Positions 48,911-57,662 of a stretch of DNA of 64,000 nt are shown in pieces. The DNA is from JASJAR01 sp039198225 (GTDB taxonomy: Bacteria > Pseudomonadota > Alphaproteobacteria > Rhodobacterales > Rhodobacteraceae). The stretch is taken from NCBI GenBank assembly GCA_039198225.1, contig JBCCTQ010000002.1:124001-188000 (forward strand). Direction: 5' to 3'. The position numbers and the translations under genes are program-made. Under the pieces are notes generated by a model. The model did not search any database and had not been told where the DNA came from. It saw only the letters and a program-made list of their open reading frames with translations. The number at the start of each line of letters is the position of its first letter. Positions within the stretch are counted from its first letter, which is position 1.

Positions 48911-49924
48911 ATGAAAGCTGTGGGATATCTGGAAACCGGTCCAATAGACCGACCGGACGCCTTGATCGACTTTGAGGCCGAAGAGCCCACGGCTTCCGGC
49001 CATGACCTCTTGGTGAAAGTCGAAGCCATTTCGGTCAACCCGGTCGACACCAAGATCCGACGGCGCCGGGCCCCAAAGGAAGGCCAGCCGGAGATCCTCG
49101 GCTGGGACGCGGTCGGTGAGGTTGTTGCGACCGGCGATGCCGCCCAGAACTTCGCAATCGGCGACAAGGTATTTTACGCAGGCGCTGTGAACCGGCCCGG
49201 CACGAATGCCGAATTGCACTTGGTGGACGAACGGATCGTCGGGAAAGCGCCAAGCTCTAGCCCTATCGCTGCGGCCGCGGCAATGCCGCTGACCACGCTG
49301 ACGGCCTATGAGATGCTCTTTGACAGGTTGTGGATCAACGAGCCGATCCAGGGTGGCGAGAACACTCTGTTGGTCATTGGCGGTGCGGGCGGTGTGGGAT
49401 CGATCGCGATCCAGCTCGCCCGCGCGCTTTCCGATGTGACGGTCATCGCGACGGCCTCCCGGCCGGAGACGAAAGCCTGGGTGGAAGACCTCGGCGCCCA
49501 CCATGTCATCAACCATGCCGACCCCCTCGGTCCGCAGATTGACGCCTTAGGCATTGGAAGCGTTGATTTCATTTATTCGACGACCCACTCCCATCTCTAC
49601 GCAGCGGATGCGCCTGGGTTTATGACGCCACAAGGCCGGTACGGGTTGATCGATGACCCCGAAACCCTCGACATCATGCCGTTCAAATCCAAAGCAATTT
49701 CAATTCATTGGGAGTCTATGTTCACCCGCTCGATGTTTGAGACGGGCGATATGGCGCGGCAGGGCGAGATCCTGAATGAGGTCGCGTCGTTGATTGACAC
49801 GGGCAAGGTCAAGTCAACGTTTGCCGAGAGCTTTGGTGTGATCAACGCGGACAATCTGATGAAGGCCCACGCCTTGCTGGAGAGCGGTAAGTCCAAGGGC
49901 AAGATCGTACTGGAGGGCTTTTGA
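48911..49924 (+). CDS. quinone-reductase-like MDR dehydrogenase
   Basis: A 337-residue medium-chain dehydrogenase of the zinc-type alcohol dehydrogenase/quinone reductase group. The GroES-like part contains SVNPVDTKIRRRRAP and GWDAVGEVVATGD. The NADPH-binding region has LLVIGGAGGVGSIAIQLARA. No zinc-binding cysteine cluster is visible, so it is likely a zinc-free NADPH-dependent reductase. Its length and the NPVDTKIR start match the TIGR02817 type. It starts 23 bp after the ABM gene. Confidence 0.9.
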   Translation: MKAVGYLETGPIDRPDALIDFEAEEPTASGHDLLVKVEAISVNPVDTKIRRRRAPKEGQPEILGWDAVGEVVATGDAAQNFAIGDKVFYAGAVNRPGTNAELHLVDERIVGKAPSSSPIAAAAAMPLTTLTAYEMLFDRLWINEPIQGGENTLLVIGGAGGVGSIAIQLARALSDVTVIATASRPETKAWVEDLGAHHVINHADPLGPQIDALGIGSVDFIYSTTHSHLYAADAPGFMTPQGRYGLIDDPETLDIMPFKSKAISIHWESMFTRSMFETGDMARQGEILNEVASLIDTGKVKSTFAESFGVINADNLMKAHALLESGKSKGKIVLEGF

Positions 49925-49925
49925 A

Positions 49926-50306
49926 GTGACGATCCAGCGACTGGATCACGTGAACGTGGTCACGGCTAATCTCGAAGAGATGGTGGCTTGGTACGAGGCG
50001 ATCTTGGGGCTTCGTTCGGGGTCACGTCCGGACTTTCCGTTTGGTGGCGCTTGGCTTTACGCCGGAGATGCGCCCGTGGTTCATCTCGTGGAGGATGGAA
50101 AGCAATCGCGTACGGGGTCTGAGGCCCCCTTGAAGCTTGAGCATTTCGCGTTTTCGGCGACTGGAGCGTCCGCTTTCGAGCGCAAGCTCGAAGAATACGG
50201 CGATCCGTTCACGAAGACCGAGGTCAAAGGCGCAGGCGCCATTCAATTTCATGTCTCCGATCCCGATGGGAATCATGTGCATATCGACTTCGACATAAAC
50301 GAATAA
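49926..50306 (+). CDS. VOC family (glyoxalase/dioxygenase fold) protein
   Basis: A 126-residue protein with one vicinal-oxygen-chelate fold. LDHVNVVTANLEEMVAWYEA begins the first module; LEHFAFSATGASAFERKLEE and FHVSDPDGNHVHIDF complete the second. Likely metal ligands are His in LDHVN, His in LEHFAF and acidic residues near the end. Members include glyoxalases, epimerases and dioxygenases. It starts with GTG, one base after the dehydrogenase gene. The reaction is unknown. Confidence 0.88.
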   Translation: MTIQRLDHVNVVTANLEEMVAWYEAILGLRSGSRPDFPFGGAWLYAGDAPVVHLVEDGKQSRTGSEAPLKLEHFAFSATGASAFERKLEEYGDPFTKTEVKGAGAIQFHVSDPDGNHVHIDFDINE

Positions 50307-50321
50307 TCGGAACCTGGGATC

Positions 50322-52700
50322 GTGGCTGACCGTTTAGAGCATCTCAAGATCATCGAGCAGAGGCTTCTGTGGCTGAGCCATTGGATGATCCATAATGCCA
50401 ATCACCTCCGCCCCAAGGCGGATGGGATCAAGGTCGGCGGCCATCAAGCGTCTTCAGCGTCGATGGTGTCGATCATGACGGCGCTCTATTTCTCGGCGCT
50501 TCGCCCTGAGGACCGGGTGGCTGTGAAACCCCATGCCTCCCCGATCTATCACGCGATGCACTATCTTATGGGCAACCAGACCCGCGAAAAGATGGAGAAC
50601 TTCCGAGGCTTCGGCGGGGTGCAAAGCTACCCGAGCCGGACCAAGGACATCGACGACGTGGATTTCTCGACGGGCTCCGTGGGCCTGGGCGTAGGGATCA
50701 CGGCCCTAGCCTCGTTGGTGCAAGACTTCATCGCAGCCAAGGAGTGGGGCCGCGACCTGCCGTTGGGCCGTATGGTGGCGCTCGTGGGAGATGCGGAACT
50801 CGACGAGGGCAACATCTACGAGGTTCTCCAGGAAGGCTGGAAAAATGACCTCCGCAACACCTGGTGGATCATCGACTATAACCGCCAATCCCTCGACGGG
50901 ATCGTTCGTGAAGGTCTGTTTGAGCGGGTTGAGAAGATCTTTGATGCCTTTGGCTGGGACGTGGTTCGGGTCAAGCACGGTGCGCTTCAGCGGGCGGCAT
51001 TCGAAGAGCCAGGCGGCGAGACGCTCCGGAATTGGATCGATGCGTGCCCGAACCAGGAGTATTCGGCGCTCACCTACATGGGCGGCGCGGTCTGGCGCCA
51101 ACGGCTCATGGACGATCTAGGCGATCAAGGGGCTGTCTCCGCCCTCATCGACCGGAGAAGCGACGACGAACTCGCCGCTCTCATGGAAAATCTCGGCGGC
51201 AATTGCGTGGCCACGATGGCCGACACGTTTGCCGCCGTCGCGCATGACCGACCGACCTGTTTTCTGGCCTACACGATCAAAGGCTGGGGAACCCCGATTG
51301 CAGGACACAAGGACAACCACGGCGGCCTGATGACGAAGGCTCAGATGGCCGAGTGGCAAACACGAATGGGCGTGCCCGTGGGCCACGAATGGGAGCCTTT
51401 GGCAACGGTCGAGGACGTCGGAGCCATGCGGTCCTTTTTGAGCGATGTGGCATTCTTTAAGACTGGCCATCGCCGCTTCACCGACGACCGGCTCGATGTC
51501 CCGACGGTCACCCTCGACACGTCAAAAGAGAGCTCCACCCAGGCCACCTTCGGCAAGATCCTCGATGAATTGTCGAAAGGCGACAGCAACCTCGCGGCCC
51601 GTATTATGACGACGTCACCGGACGTGACGGGGACGACCGGTCTCGGGGCGTGGGTGAACCGGCGCAAGCTCTTCTCCCGGGAAACCCAGTCCGACGCCTT
51701 CATTGAGCACCGCATCCCGTCGACCGCCAAATGGCGTTTCGATGGATCGGGCCAGCATTTTGAGTTGGGCATCGCCGAGATGAACCTCTTTCTCTTGCTT
51801 GGCGCTGCGGGGCTTTCCCATTCGATCTTCGGCAAGCGGCTGATCCCAATAGGTACGGTCTACGATCCGTTCGTGTGTCGGGGCTTGGACGCCTTGAATT
51901 ACGCAACCTACCAGGACGCCCGCTTCATGATCGTTGGCACACCATCGGGCGTCACACTGGCCCCCGAGGGCGGGGCGCACCAATCGATCGGAACGCCGCT
52001 GATCGGCATGTCCCAAGACGGGCTCGCCGCGTTCGAACCGGCATTTGGCGACGAACTCCTGGTCATCATGCACTGGTCGTTTGATTACATGCAGCGAGGT
52101 GGCGGCGCAGATCCCGATGAGCGCACCTGGCTGAGGGATGAAACGGGCGGATCCGTCTATCTGAGGCTCACGACAAACCCGGTTGAGCAGCCTGGCCCCC
52201 GACCCGATCCCGATTGGCGCCAAGGGGCCGTCGATGGCGGCTATTGGCTGCGGAAGCCCGGGCCCAATTGCGAGGTTGTCATCGCATACCAGGGTGCGGT
52301 TGCGCCCGAAGCCATTAAGGCCGCGGGCAGTCTGGCCAGTTCTCGCCGCGACGTGGGTGTCCTCGCGGTGACGTCGGCTGATCGGCTCAACGCGGGGTGG
52401 ACCGCCGCCCAACGGGCACGGGCACGGGGCAACACCGACGCCGTCTCCTGCGTAGAGCGCTTGATGGCCGCCCTACCACCGCATTGCACGCTGATCACCG
52501 TCATCGACGGACACCCCGCCACGCTCGCCTGGCTGGGAAGCGTCGCCGGACACCGAACCGTACCGCTCGGGGTAGAGCACTTTGGCCAAACCGGGACCAT
52601 CGGAGACCTCTACCGCCATTACGGGATCGACGCGCAAGGGATCCTTGAAAAGGTCGCAGGCCTCACCGCCGGACGACCTTTGGCGAAACCAATTTCTTGA
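50322..52700 (+). CDS. AceE/transketolase-like ThDP-dependent enzyme
   Basis: A 792-residue ThDP enzyme related to homodimeric pyruvate dehydrogenase E1 (AceE). GIKVGGHQASSASMVSIMTA is near the N-terminus. The ThDP/Mg motif is GDAELDEGN (about 156-164), ending at Asn187 in IIDYNRQSLDG, the AceE-style spacing. The pyrimidine-domain glutamate is in FELGIAEMNLF. AceE proteins are near 885 residues, and transketolases near 665, so this is intermediate. No E2 or E3 gene is nearby. It may decarboxylate a 2-oxo acid or transfer a C2 unit without a lipoyl complex. Confidence 0.88.
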   Translation: MADRLEHLKIIEQRLLWLSHWMIHNANHLRPKADGIKVGGHQASSASMVSIMTALYFSALRPEDRVAVKPHASPIYHAMHYLMGNQTREKMENFRGFGGVQSYPSRTKDIDDVDFSTGSVGLGVGITALASLVQDFIAAKEWGRDLPLGRMVALVGDAELDEGNIYEVLQEGWKNDLRNTWWIIDYNRQSLDGIVREGLFERVEKIFDAFGWDVVRVKHGALQRAAFEEPGGETLRNWIDACPNQEYSALTYMGGAVWRQRLMDDLGDQGAVSALIDRRSDDELAALMENLGGNCVATMADTFAAVAHDRPTCFLAYTIKGWGTPIAGHKDNHGGLMTKAQMAEWQTRMGVPVGHEWEPLATVEDVGAMRSFLSDVAFFKTGHRRFTDDRLDVPTVTLDTSKESSTQATFGKILDELSKGDSNLAARIMTTSPDVTGTTGLGAWVNRRKLFSRETQSDAFIEHRIPSTAKWRFDGSGQHFELGIAEMNLFLLLGAAGLSHSIFGKRLIPIGTVYDPFVCRGLDALNYATYQDARFMIVGTPSGVTLAPEGGAHQSIGTPLIGMSQDGLAAFEPAFGDELLVIMHWSFDYMQRGGGADPDERTWLRDETGGSVYLRLTTNPVEQPGPRPDPDWRQGAVDGGYWLRKPGPNCEVVIAYQGAVAPEAIKAAGSLASSRRDVGVLAVTSADRLNAGWTAAQRARARGNTDAVSCVERLMAALPPHCTLITVIDGHPATLAWLGSVAGHRTVPLGVEHFGQTGTIGDLYRHYGIDAQGILEKVAGLTAGRPLAKPIS

Positions 52701-52727
52701 GGCGGACGCGCATGAATGGGGGATTAC

Positions 52728-53213
52728 ATGAAACTTAAAGACGTCACTTCTGGAACGCCGGAGGAACGGCTCGCGGAACTCAGCCTAGACTTGCCGCCCG
52801 TGCCAGAGGCAGTGGCCGATTACGTGACCCACACCCAGATCGGATCGATCATCTACACGTCGGGTATGCTCCCCTGGATCGCAGGAGACTTGAAATACAA
52901 AGGCAAAATGGGGGCAGAGCTCACACTCGAGCAAGGTTACGAGGCCTTCCAACTCTCCGCGCTGAACGGTTTGTCACTGCTGCGGTCCATCACCGGCGAT
53001 CTCGGACAGATCAAGCGGATCCACCGTCTCGAAGGAACCGGCGGCGCGACGCCAGACTTTTTCGACATGCCCCTCGCGCTCAACGGGGCATCCCATCTGA
53101 TAAACACGGTTTTTGGTGAGAAAGGAGCACATTCTCGGATGATCTATTCCAACCCCTCAATGCCCATCGACTGTGCAACGCTCCTCGTCTTCTGGGCGGA
53201 GATCGAAGAATGA
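52728..53213 (+). CDS. RidA family protein
   Basis: A 161-residue RidA/YjgF-type protein. The region SIIYTSGMLPWIAGDLKYKG and GLSLLRSITGDLGQIKRIHR follows the usual pattern; longer than RidA proper (about 128 residues), as in the TdcF/Rid group. Members hydrolyse reactive imines and enamines from amino-acid metabolism or act as specialised deaminases. I chose ATG 52728 (GGGGGAT upstream) over 52716. Its presence suggests that the operon makes or consumes an enamine-type intermediate. Confidence 0.88.
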   Translation: MKLKDVTSGTPEERLAELSLDLPPVPEAVADYVTHTQIGSIIYTSGMLPWIAGDLKYKGKMGAELTLEQGYEAFQLSALNGLSLLRSITGDLGQIKRIHRLEGTGGATPDFFDMPLALNGASHLINTVFGEKGAHSRMIYSNPSMPIDCATLLVFWAEIEE

Positions 53214-53587
53214 GTGCAGAACTAGACCTGACCCAGGAATTTATTGACCGGGCCGACAATGGCGAGGTGGGCGACACCCTCGTCTCCGAGACCGACGACG
53301 TGCGCGTATGGCATATACACGCCAAACCCGGAGAGCGCCTAAAGGTCCATACCCATGTGTTGAATTACTTCTGGACCATCCATGCCCCAGGCAAGGCTCG
53401 GAACCACCAATCCGATGGGACATATTTCGATGTCGAATACCAAACCGGTGACACCAAGCATTTCACCTTCGCATCGGGAGAGCGCATGAGCCACAGTTTG
53501 GAAAACATCGGGGAAACCGACCTGATCTTCACGACGGTCGAATTCAAGAATTCAGCGAATGATCCTCTGCCGGTAGACGTTGGCTAG
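53210..53587 (+). CDS. cupin-like small protein
   Basis: A 125-residue protein with a cupin pattern: VRVWHIHAKPGERLKVHTHV near residue 30, a central Asp/Glu turn and a later GERMSHSLENIGETDLIFTT. The spaced histidines (HIH, HTH, SHS) could bind a metal. It overlaps the RidA gene as ATGA and closes the operon. It may be a small dioxygenase or isomerase, but I cannot name a reaction. Confidence 0.75.
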   Translation: MSAELDLTQEFIDRADNGEVGDTLVSETDDVRVWHIHAKPGERLKVHTHVLNYFWTIHAPGKARNHQSDGTYFDVEYQTGDTKHFTFASGERMSHSLENIGETDLIFTTVEFKNSANDPLPVDVG

Positions 53588-53743
53588 ACCAAACTCGCGC
53601 ACATTAAACGCCGAGCAACCGCTCGCTTCCGAATTAATTGCGTTACTGACGAAAGACACGACGGACACGCGGCGGCATATCACGCAACAGCGGCCGACCG
53701 ATCCAAACAAGTCTTAGATGAGTGCCAACCGGAACTGGCTCCA

Positions 53744-54952
53744 TCAAGACTTCAGAGTGGCCACGCTCTTTGGCCATGGGTCAGCAAATGTCTCGCCGGC
53801 CTTCCAAGCCGCGATCTCGTCGTCGGTGCAAAAGCAGGTCCGCAAAGCCGCAACAAATGCATCAAGCTCAAAGTCATCGCCAATGACGGTGAGCTGACAA
53901 CGCCGATCGCCGAAATCGGGATGGGCTTCTGTAAGTTTGGCGCGCATCGCTTCCTTCTCCCAATCCGACAGGTTCAAGCTATCGTCTTCCAAGGCACTGA
54001 TTTTCCAATAATTTACGATCTCCAACCCGACGCTGCCGCCGGTTTGATTCCAAAGGAGCATCAGCTTGTCGCGTGTCGGCAGCCAAAAAAAACCTTTGCT
54101 GCGATAGATACCGATCCCGAGCGCCTCGGTATAAACGCCGTAGAGGCGTTGTGGATGAAAGGGGCGCGGATCGCGCAATATTCGGTTGCCAATCTTGTAG
54201 GTCTCTGGCTGCGCGATGGGCGCGGCGTCGTGGTCGGCGTCCCATTCGGTCAATTCTTTTCCAAACGCCTTGACCCGCTCATAATCGTAGAGCGGCATGG
54301 CGAGGATTTTCTCAAGGCTGACATTGCCCCATTGCATCGCCAGAATATCCGTTCGCGGATTTATCGGGTGTATGGCGCTCGCGACCTGCTGCAGCACCTC
54401 GCGCGAGACCTTATCGGATTTACTAAGGAGCAAGCGATTGGCAAACATCACCTGCTCGGCTAGCAAATTCGCCACCCCGCGCCGCCCTGCCCTTATATTG
54501 TCGCTCGCCGCAGGATGAATAGAGCGACCTAGGTCGTAATCCTGTTGCAGCACCACCGTATCCACGACCGATAGAAATCCCTGCAAACGCAATTCCGGTA
54601 GCTTGCGAATAGCCTCTAGAAGCGGCCAAGGATGTGTACTTCCGGACGTTTCAATCAAAAGATGTGTGACGGCGCCATCGGCGAGAACCTTTTCCACGGC
54701 CTCACGGAAAAGGGGCAGCCCCTCGGGGCTACTTAAGCTCGTTCCCGGGATCGACGCGAAATGCGGGCTCTTGCGCGAGATGACCTCGCTCGTGTCAAGA
54801 ACGGAGCCATCCACATCAAGCGCACTCATCTCGTTGACGATAACGCCCAGTGTAACGTTCTGCATCTGCCGCGCTTGAACCGAGAGGCTCTGCAACAACG
54901 TCGTTTTTCCCGCGCCGAGGAAGCCGTTTATAATCGTGGTTGATACGGGCAT
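53744..54952 (-). CDS. COG0523 (CobW/ZNG) GTPase without CxCC motif
   Basis: A 402-residue COG0523 GTPase. The P-loop is GFLGAGKTTLLQSL (about residue 10), the Mg/hydrolysis motif is LLIETSGSTHPWP, and the base-specificity motif is LLSKSDKV. The metal-relay CxCC motif, normal in this family between switch regions, is missing: the equivalent stretch reads PGTSLSSPEG. The C-terminal CobW_C domain is present (about 255-395). The family delivers zinc or other metals under limitation. The upstream Zur-like palindrome supports a zinc-limited role. Confidence 0.9.
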   Translation of the reverse strand: MPVSTTIINGFLGAGKTTLLQSLSVQARQMQNVTLGVIVNEMSALDVDGSVLDTSEVISRKSPHFASIPGTSLSSPEGLPLFREAVEKVLADGAVTHLLIETSGSTHPWPLLEAIRKLPELRLQGFLSVVDTVVLQQDYDLGRSIHPAASDNIRAGRRGVANLLAEQVMFANRLLLSKSDKVSREVLQQVASAIHPINPRTDILAMQWGNVSLEKILAMPLYDYERVKAFGKELTEWDADHDAAPIAQPETYKIGNRILRDPRPFHPQRLYGVYTEALGIGIYRSKGFFWLPTRDKLMLLWNQTGGSVGLEIVNYWKISALEDDSLNLSDWEKEAMRAKLTEAHPDFGDRRCQLTVIGDDFELDAFVAALRTCFCTDDEIAAWKAGETFADPWPKSVATLKS

Positions 54953-54977
54953 CTGAGGTTTCCGGCCCCTCCTGTCG

Positions 54978-54996
54978 GCGTGTTACTTAGTAACAC
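54978..54996. promoter_or_regulatory. Zur-like operator upstream of the COG0523 gene
   Basis: CGTGTTAC-TTA-GTAACACG is a perfect inverted repeat with 8-base arms, 26 bp upstream of the COG0523 start. The TGTTA/TAACA core and symmetry resemble Zur boxes, which commonly control COG0523 genes. Zinc repression is therefore inferred, not shown. Confidence 0.6.
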
Positions 54997-55484
54997 GACC
55001 GCCAAACCGAAACGCAAAACCGCACCTGGTAGAGCGTTTTTATTGAAGCGCGTCCCGCATCTCCAAGCTTCTGGATCCTTTGGGCCGGGTCATCACATCT
55101 TGGGTTCTCTTTTCATTCCAAATAACGCGGCGTTGAGGCTCCGAGGGCAATACGCGGAACCGGTAGCAAAGTTCACTCTTATCGATTGGCACCGCAGCGC
55201 AAACACGTGGTTGGATATAGCTTTGGCGCTTTTGACCGTAAGGGTATTAGGGCGTATCTGCGAGCTCCGGGCGCGCGCACCAGCAAGCGAGACGTGCTGC
55301 GACACTGGAAAAGGCATCGCGCCGGAAATTCTCCGGATTACGAAACCCATCCTGGGAAATGCTATGATCGAAGCGATCGGGGCATGTCTGACGGGATCGG
55401 ATTGCCATTTCGAGAGCGCGCGTGGGCTCTGCTTTCAGCATTGAATTGCCTTTCTGAACCCCTCTAAGTCCCTCGGGGTCGCCT
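54997..55484. other. non-coding stretch between COG0523 and YbdK-type genes
   Basis: About 490 bp with no convincing gene. Frames on both strands lack ribosome sites and recognisable families. By eye it is poorer in GC than the core. It may be a decayed gene or insertion remnant, but I could not match any fragment to a known family. Confidence 0.45.
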
Positions 55485-56615
55485 TTACAAATCCGCCTCA
55501 AACGCTTCGATAAGATCCGCCACCACCGCCCTTAGCGCCGCGTCATGGTCAGCGCCCGCCTCTTTGTTTATTTTGTAGACCTCGCGCTGGCGATCGGCGG
55601 CCGTTCCGGACGCGGCAAAGCCCCGCGCGGCCCTCACTTCAGCCACGCACCCCAGGGCCTCGGCATCTTCGGCCACAAGCTCGATCACCTCGTCGATCAG
55701 ATCCGCGAAGGGCACGAGTTCGCGCCGGCCAAAATCGATGAGCCCGTCTCCGGTTCCAAACCGCTGGGCGCGCCAACGGTTTTCGGCCACGAGAAACCGA
55801 TCATAAATGCGCCAGCGCTGGTTTTGGGTCGCGAGCCGCCAAAGCATGCGCGTGATGCACTGGATAAGCGCGGCCAGCGTCAACGTCCTCTCCAGCCGCG
55901 GGGCCACATCGCAGATCCGTGTCTCGATCGTGGGGTATTGGGCCGAGGGCCTCGGATCCCACCAGATCTTCGAGGTATCTTCAATGAGGCCGAGATTGAT
56001 CAGCACATCCACCGAGCGGCGATATTCGCCCCAGGAGCCGAACTGGGGCGGCAAGCCGGTACGCGGGAGATTGTCAAATACACTCAAGCGGTATGACGCC
56101 ATGCCGGTATCCTGGCCTTGCCAGAACGGCGACGAGGCCGAGAGCGCGAGAAGATGGGGCAGAAAGTAACTCAGCTGGTTGACCAGATCGATCCTCAGAT
56201 CCTTGTCATCGACGCCCACATGGACATGCATTCCGCAGATCAAGAGCCGCCGCGCCACTCCAGCCAGGGCCTTTTCAAGGTCATTGTAGCGGGCCTTGTC
56301 GGTATGGACCTGGTCCTTCCAATGGGCGAAGGGATGGCAAGAGACAGCGATTGGCGCCAGGTTATGGGCCCGGGCGGCATCTGCCACGGCCTGTCGGAGC
56401 CGGCGGAGATCGGCGCGCGCTTCGCCAATATCGCGGCAGACCCGGGTGCCGATCTCCACCTGGCATTGCAAAAATTCCGGTGAAACCTGGTCACCCAATT
56501 CCGCCGCACAAGCCGCCATCAGCGCCGCCGGGGCCTCGGCCAGTTCCATCGTGTCGCGGTCAACGAGGAGGTATTCCTCTTCAATGCCGAGACTGAATGT
56601 CGGCGTTCGTCCCAT
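55485..56615 (-). CDS. YbdK-type carboxylate-amine ligase
   Basis: A 376-residue ATP-dependent ligase of the glutamate-cysteine ligase 2 (YbdK) family. The N-terminus TFSLGIEEEYLLVDRDTMEL carries the metal-binding glutamates; later parts are CHPFAHWKDQV, MHVHVGVDDKDLRIDL and TIETRICDVAPRLERT. Such enzymes form gamma-glutamyl amides, but the acceptor is usually unknown. I chose ATG 56615 (GAGGGGAG upstream) over a longer frame from 56669. No glutathione synthetase is nearby. Confidence 0.9.
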   Translation of the reverse strand: MGRTPTFSLGIEEEYLLVDRDTMELAEAPAALMAACAAELGDQVSPEFLQCQVEIGTRVCRDIGEARADLRRLRQAVADAARAHNLAPIAVSCHPFAHWKDQVHTDKARYNDLEKALAGVARRLLICGMHVHVGVDDKDLRIDLVNQLSYFLPHLLALSASSPFWQGQDTGMASYRLSVFDNLPRTGLPPQFGSWGEYRRSVDVLINLGLIEDTSKIWWDPRPSAQYPTIETRICDVAPRLERTLTLAALIQCITRMLWRLATQNQRWRIYDRFLVAENRWRAQRFGTGDGLIDFGRRELVPFADLIDEVIELVAEDAEALGCVAEVRAARGFAASGTAADRQREVYKINKEAGADHDAALRAVVADLIEAFEADL

Positions 56616-56838
56616 CGCTCCCCTCGCCTCGCGAACCCGTGTTGCAGATAGGACGCAAGGTAAACCCACAACCCCTCAGCCGGGCCAAAAGGCGCAGGCC
56701 TTGTTTCCAGACCGGAAACACAACGTTGCCGGAATCGCCAAGAATCGCTTGAGAAATCTCAAGATTTACAACTGCGATGCGGTGTCCGTTTCCCCATGAG
56801 AAACGCTGCGTTTTGCCTGTCAATAGTGTGCAAATTTT

Positions 56839-56867
56839 TTGGCAAAGAACCGCTTATCTGCCATATT
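56839..56867 (+). promoter_or_regulatory. promoter of the VPLPA-CTERM gene
   Basis: TTGGCA (56839-56844) and CATATT (56862-56867) are 17 bases apart, 57 bp upstream of the start codon. The rest of the 309-bp gap holds no gene that I can support. Confidence 0.4.
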
Positions 56868-56924
56868 AATGCCGTGATCGACCGTGTGAGGGTCGAATTA
56901 ACCAGTGCAAGTTGAGGGGGAAAA

Positions 56925-57593
56925 ATGAAATTTCTCGCAGCTGCTGCGGCGTCTATTTTGTTGGCCGTTCCGGCCAGCGCAGCAACGATTGAATTCAACG
57001 TCAACGGGGGTTGGTGGACGTCCGACGCCCGTGTCTACGAAGGGGATGGTCATTCCGTGACTGTCACCGCGGGGCGCTACAGCAACAAGGGTGAGCCCGT
57101 CAGAGGCAAAACCATGACAATGAGCTGGGGCGGCCATGCGGGCGGCCTCGGTGTCTGTAGCCCCGGCACGCAATCGCGGAGCGCCTCAAGTGCGGGCTGC
57201 TGGCGCGATGAGCACACCGTGGATGGCCACGGCGGCAACGAAATGGTCTATTTTGATTTCGGTGATCACATGATGCGGATTATCGGCGTCACCATGGCCT
57301 ACTGGGACCGCCACGATTCCATGGAAATGTACGCCTTTGACGGCGACGGCTACGTCGCAGGTCATGAAACCGTCTATGGCGCGCGTGGGGACGGGTTCGT
57401 CCACACCATTGGCGACCATGGTCTGAACACCGGCTACGTCTTTGGCATCGGTGCGAAAGACAAAAAGGCGGACTTCAAAATCAAGGCAATCCACTTCGAA
57501 AAGGTTGAAGTGGTTCCTCTTCCCGCGGCTGGCTGGCTTATGCTCGGCGGTCTCGGGGGTCTGGCGGCCATGCGTCGCCGGAAAAAGTCGTAA
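56925..57593 (+). CDS. VPLPA-CTERM sorting-domain secreted protein
   Basis: A 222-residue exported protein. A signal peptide (FLAAAAASILLAVPASAAT) opens it. The mature part is rich in Gly, Asp and His (GHAGGLGVCSPGTQSRSAS, then VDGHGGNEMVYFDFGDH) and probably forms a beta-rich fold. It ends with VPLPAAGWLMLGGLGGLAAM and a basic tail, the VPLPA-CTERM sorting signal of Rhodobacterales, recognised by an exosortase-like system. It carries a strong AGGGGG ribosome site and its own terminator, as expected of a highly expressed surface protein. Confidence 0.88.
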   Translation: MKFLAAAAASILLAVPASAATIEFNVNGGWWTSDARVYEGDGHSVTVTAGRYSNKGEPVRGKTMTMSWGGHAGGLGVCSPGTQSRSASSAGCWRDEHTVDGHGGNEMVYFDFGDHMMRIIGVTMAYWDRHDSMEMYAFDGDGYVAGHETVYGARGDGFVHTIGDHGLNTGYVFGIGAKDKKADFKIKAIHFEKVEVVPLPAAGWLMLGGLGGLAAMRRRKKS

Positions 57594-57619
57594 CGAGTTC
57601 GAGCGATTTAAGAAGTGGA

Positions 57620-57649
57620 GGGGCGGCCCGGTTGGGCCGTCCCTTTTTT
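57620..57649 (+). terminator. intrinsic terminator after the VPLPA-CTERM gene
   Basis: GGGGCGGCCC (57620-57629) and GGGCCGTCCC (57634-57643) form a 10-base stem with one G-U pair and a 4-base loop, followed by six T. It lies 27 bp after the stop and 14 bp before the convergent MFS gene's end. Confidence 0.85.
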
Positions 57650-57662
57650 GTTGGGTCAGGGT

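Noticed and set aside
54980..55444. 154-residue plus-strand frame beside the COG0523 gene
   Set aside because: No ribosome site, no family similarity, and it begins inside the Zur-like palindrome.
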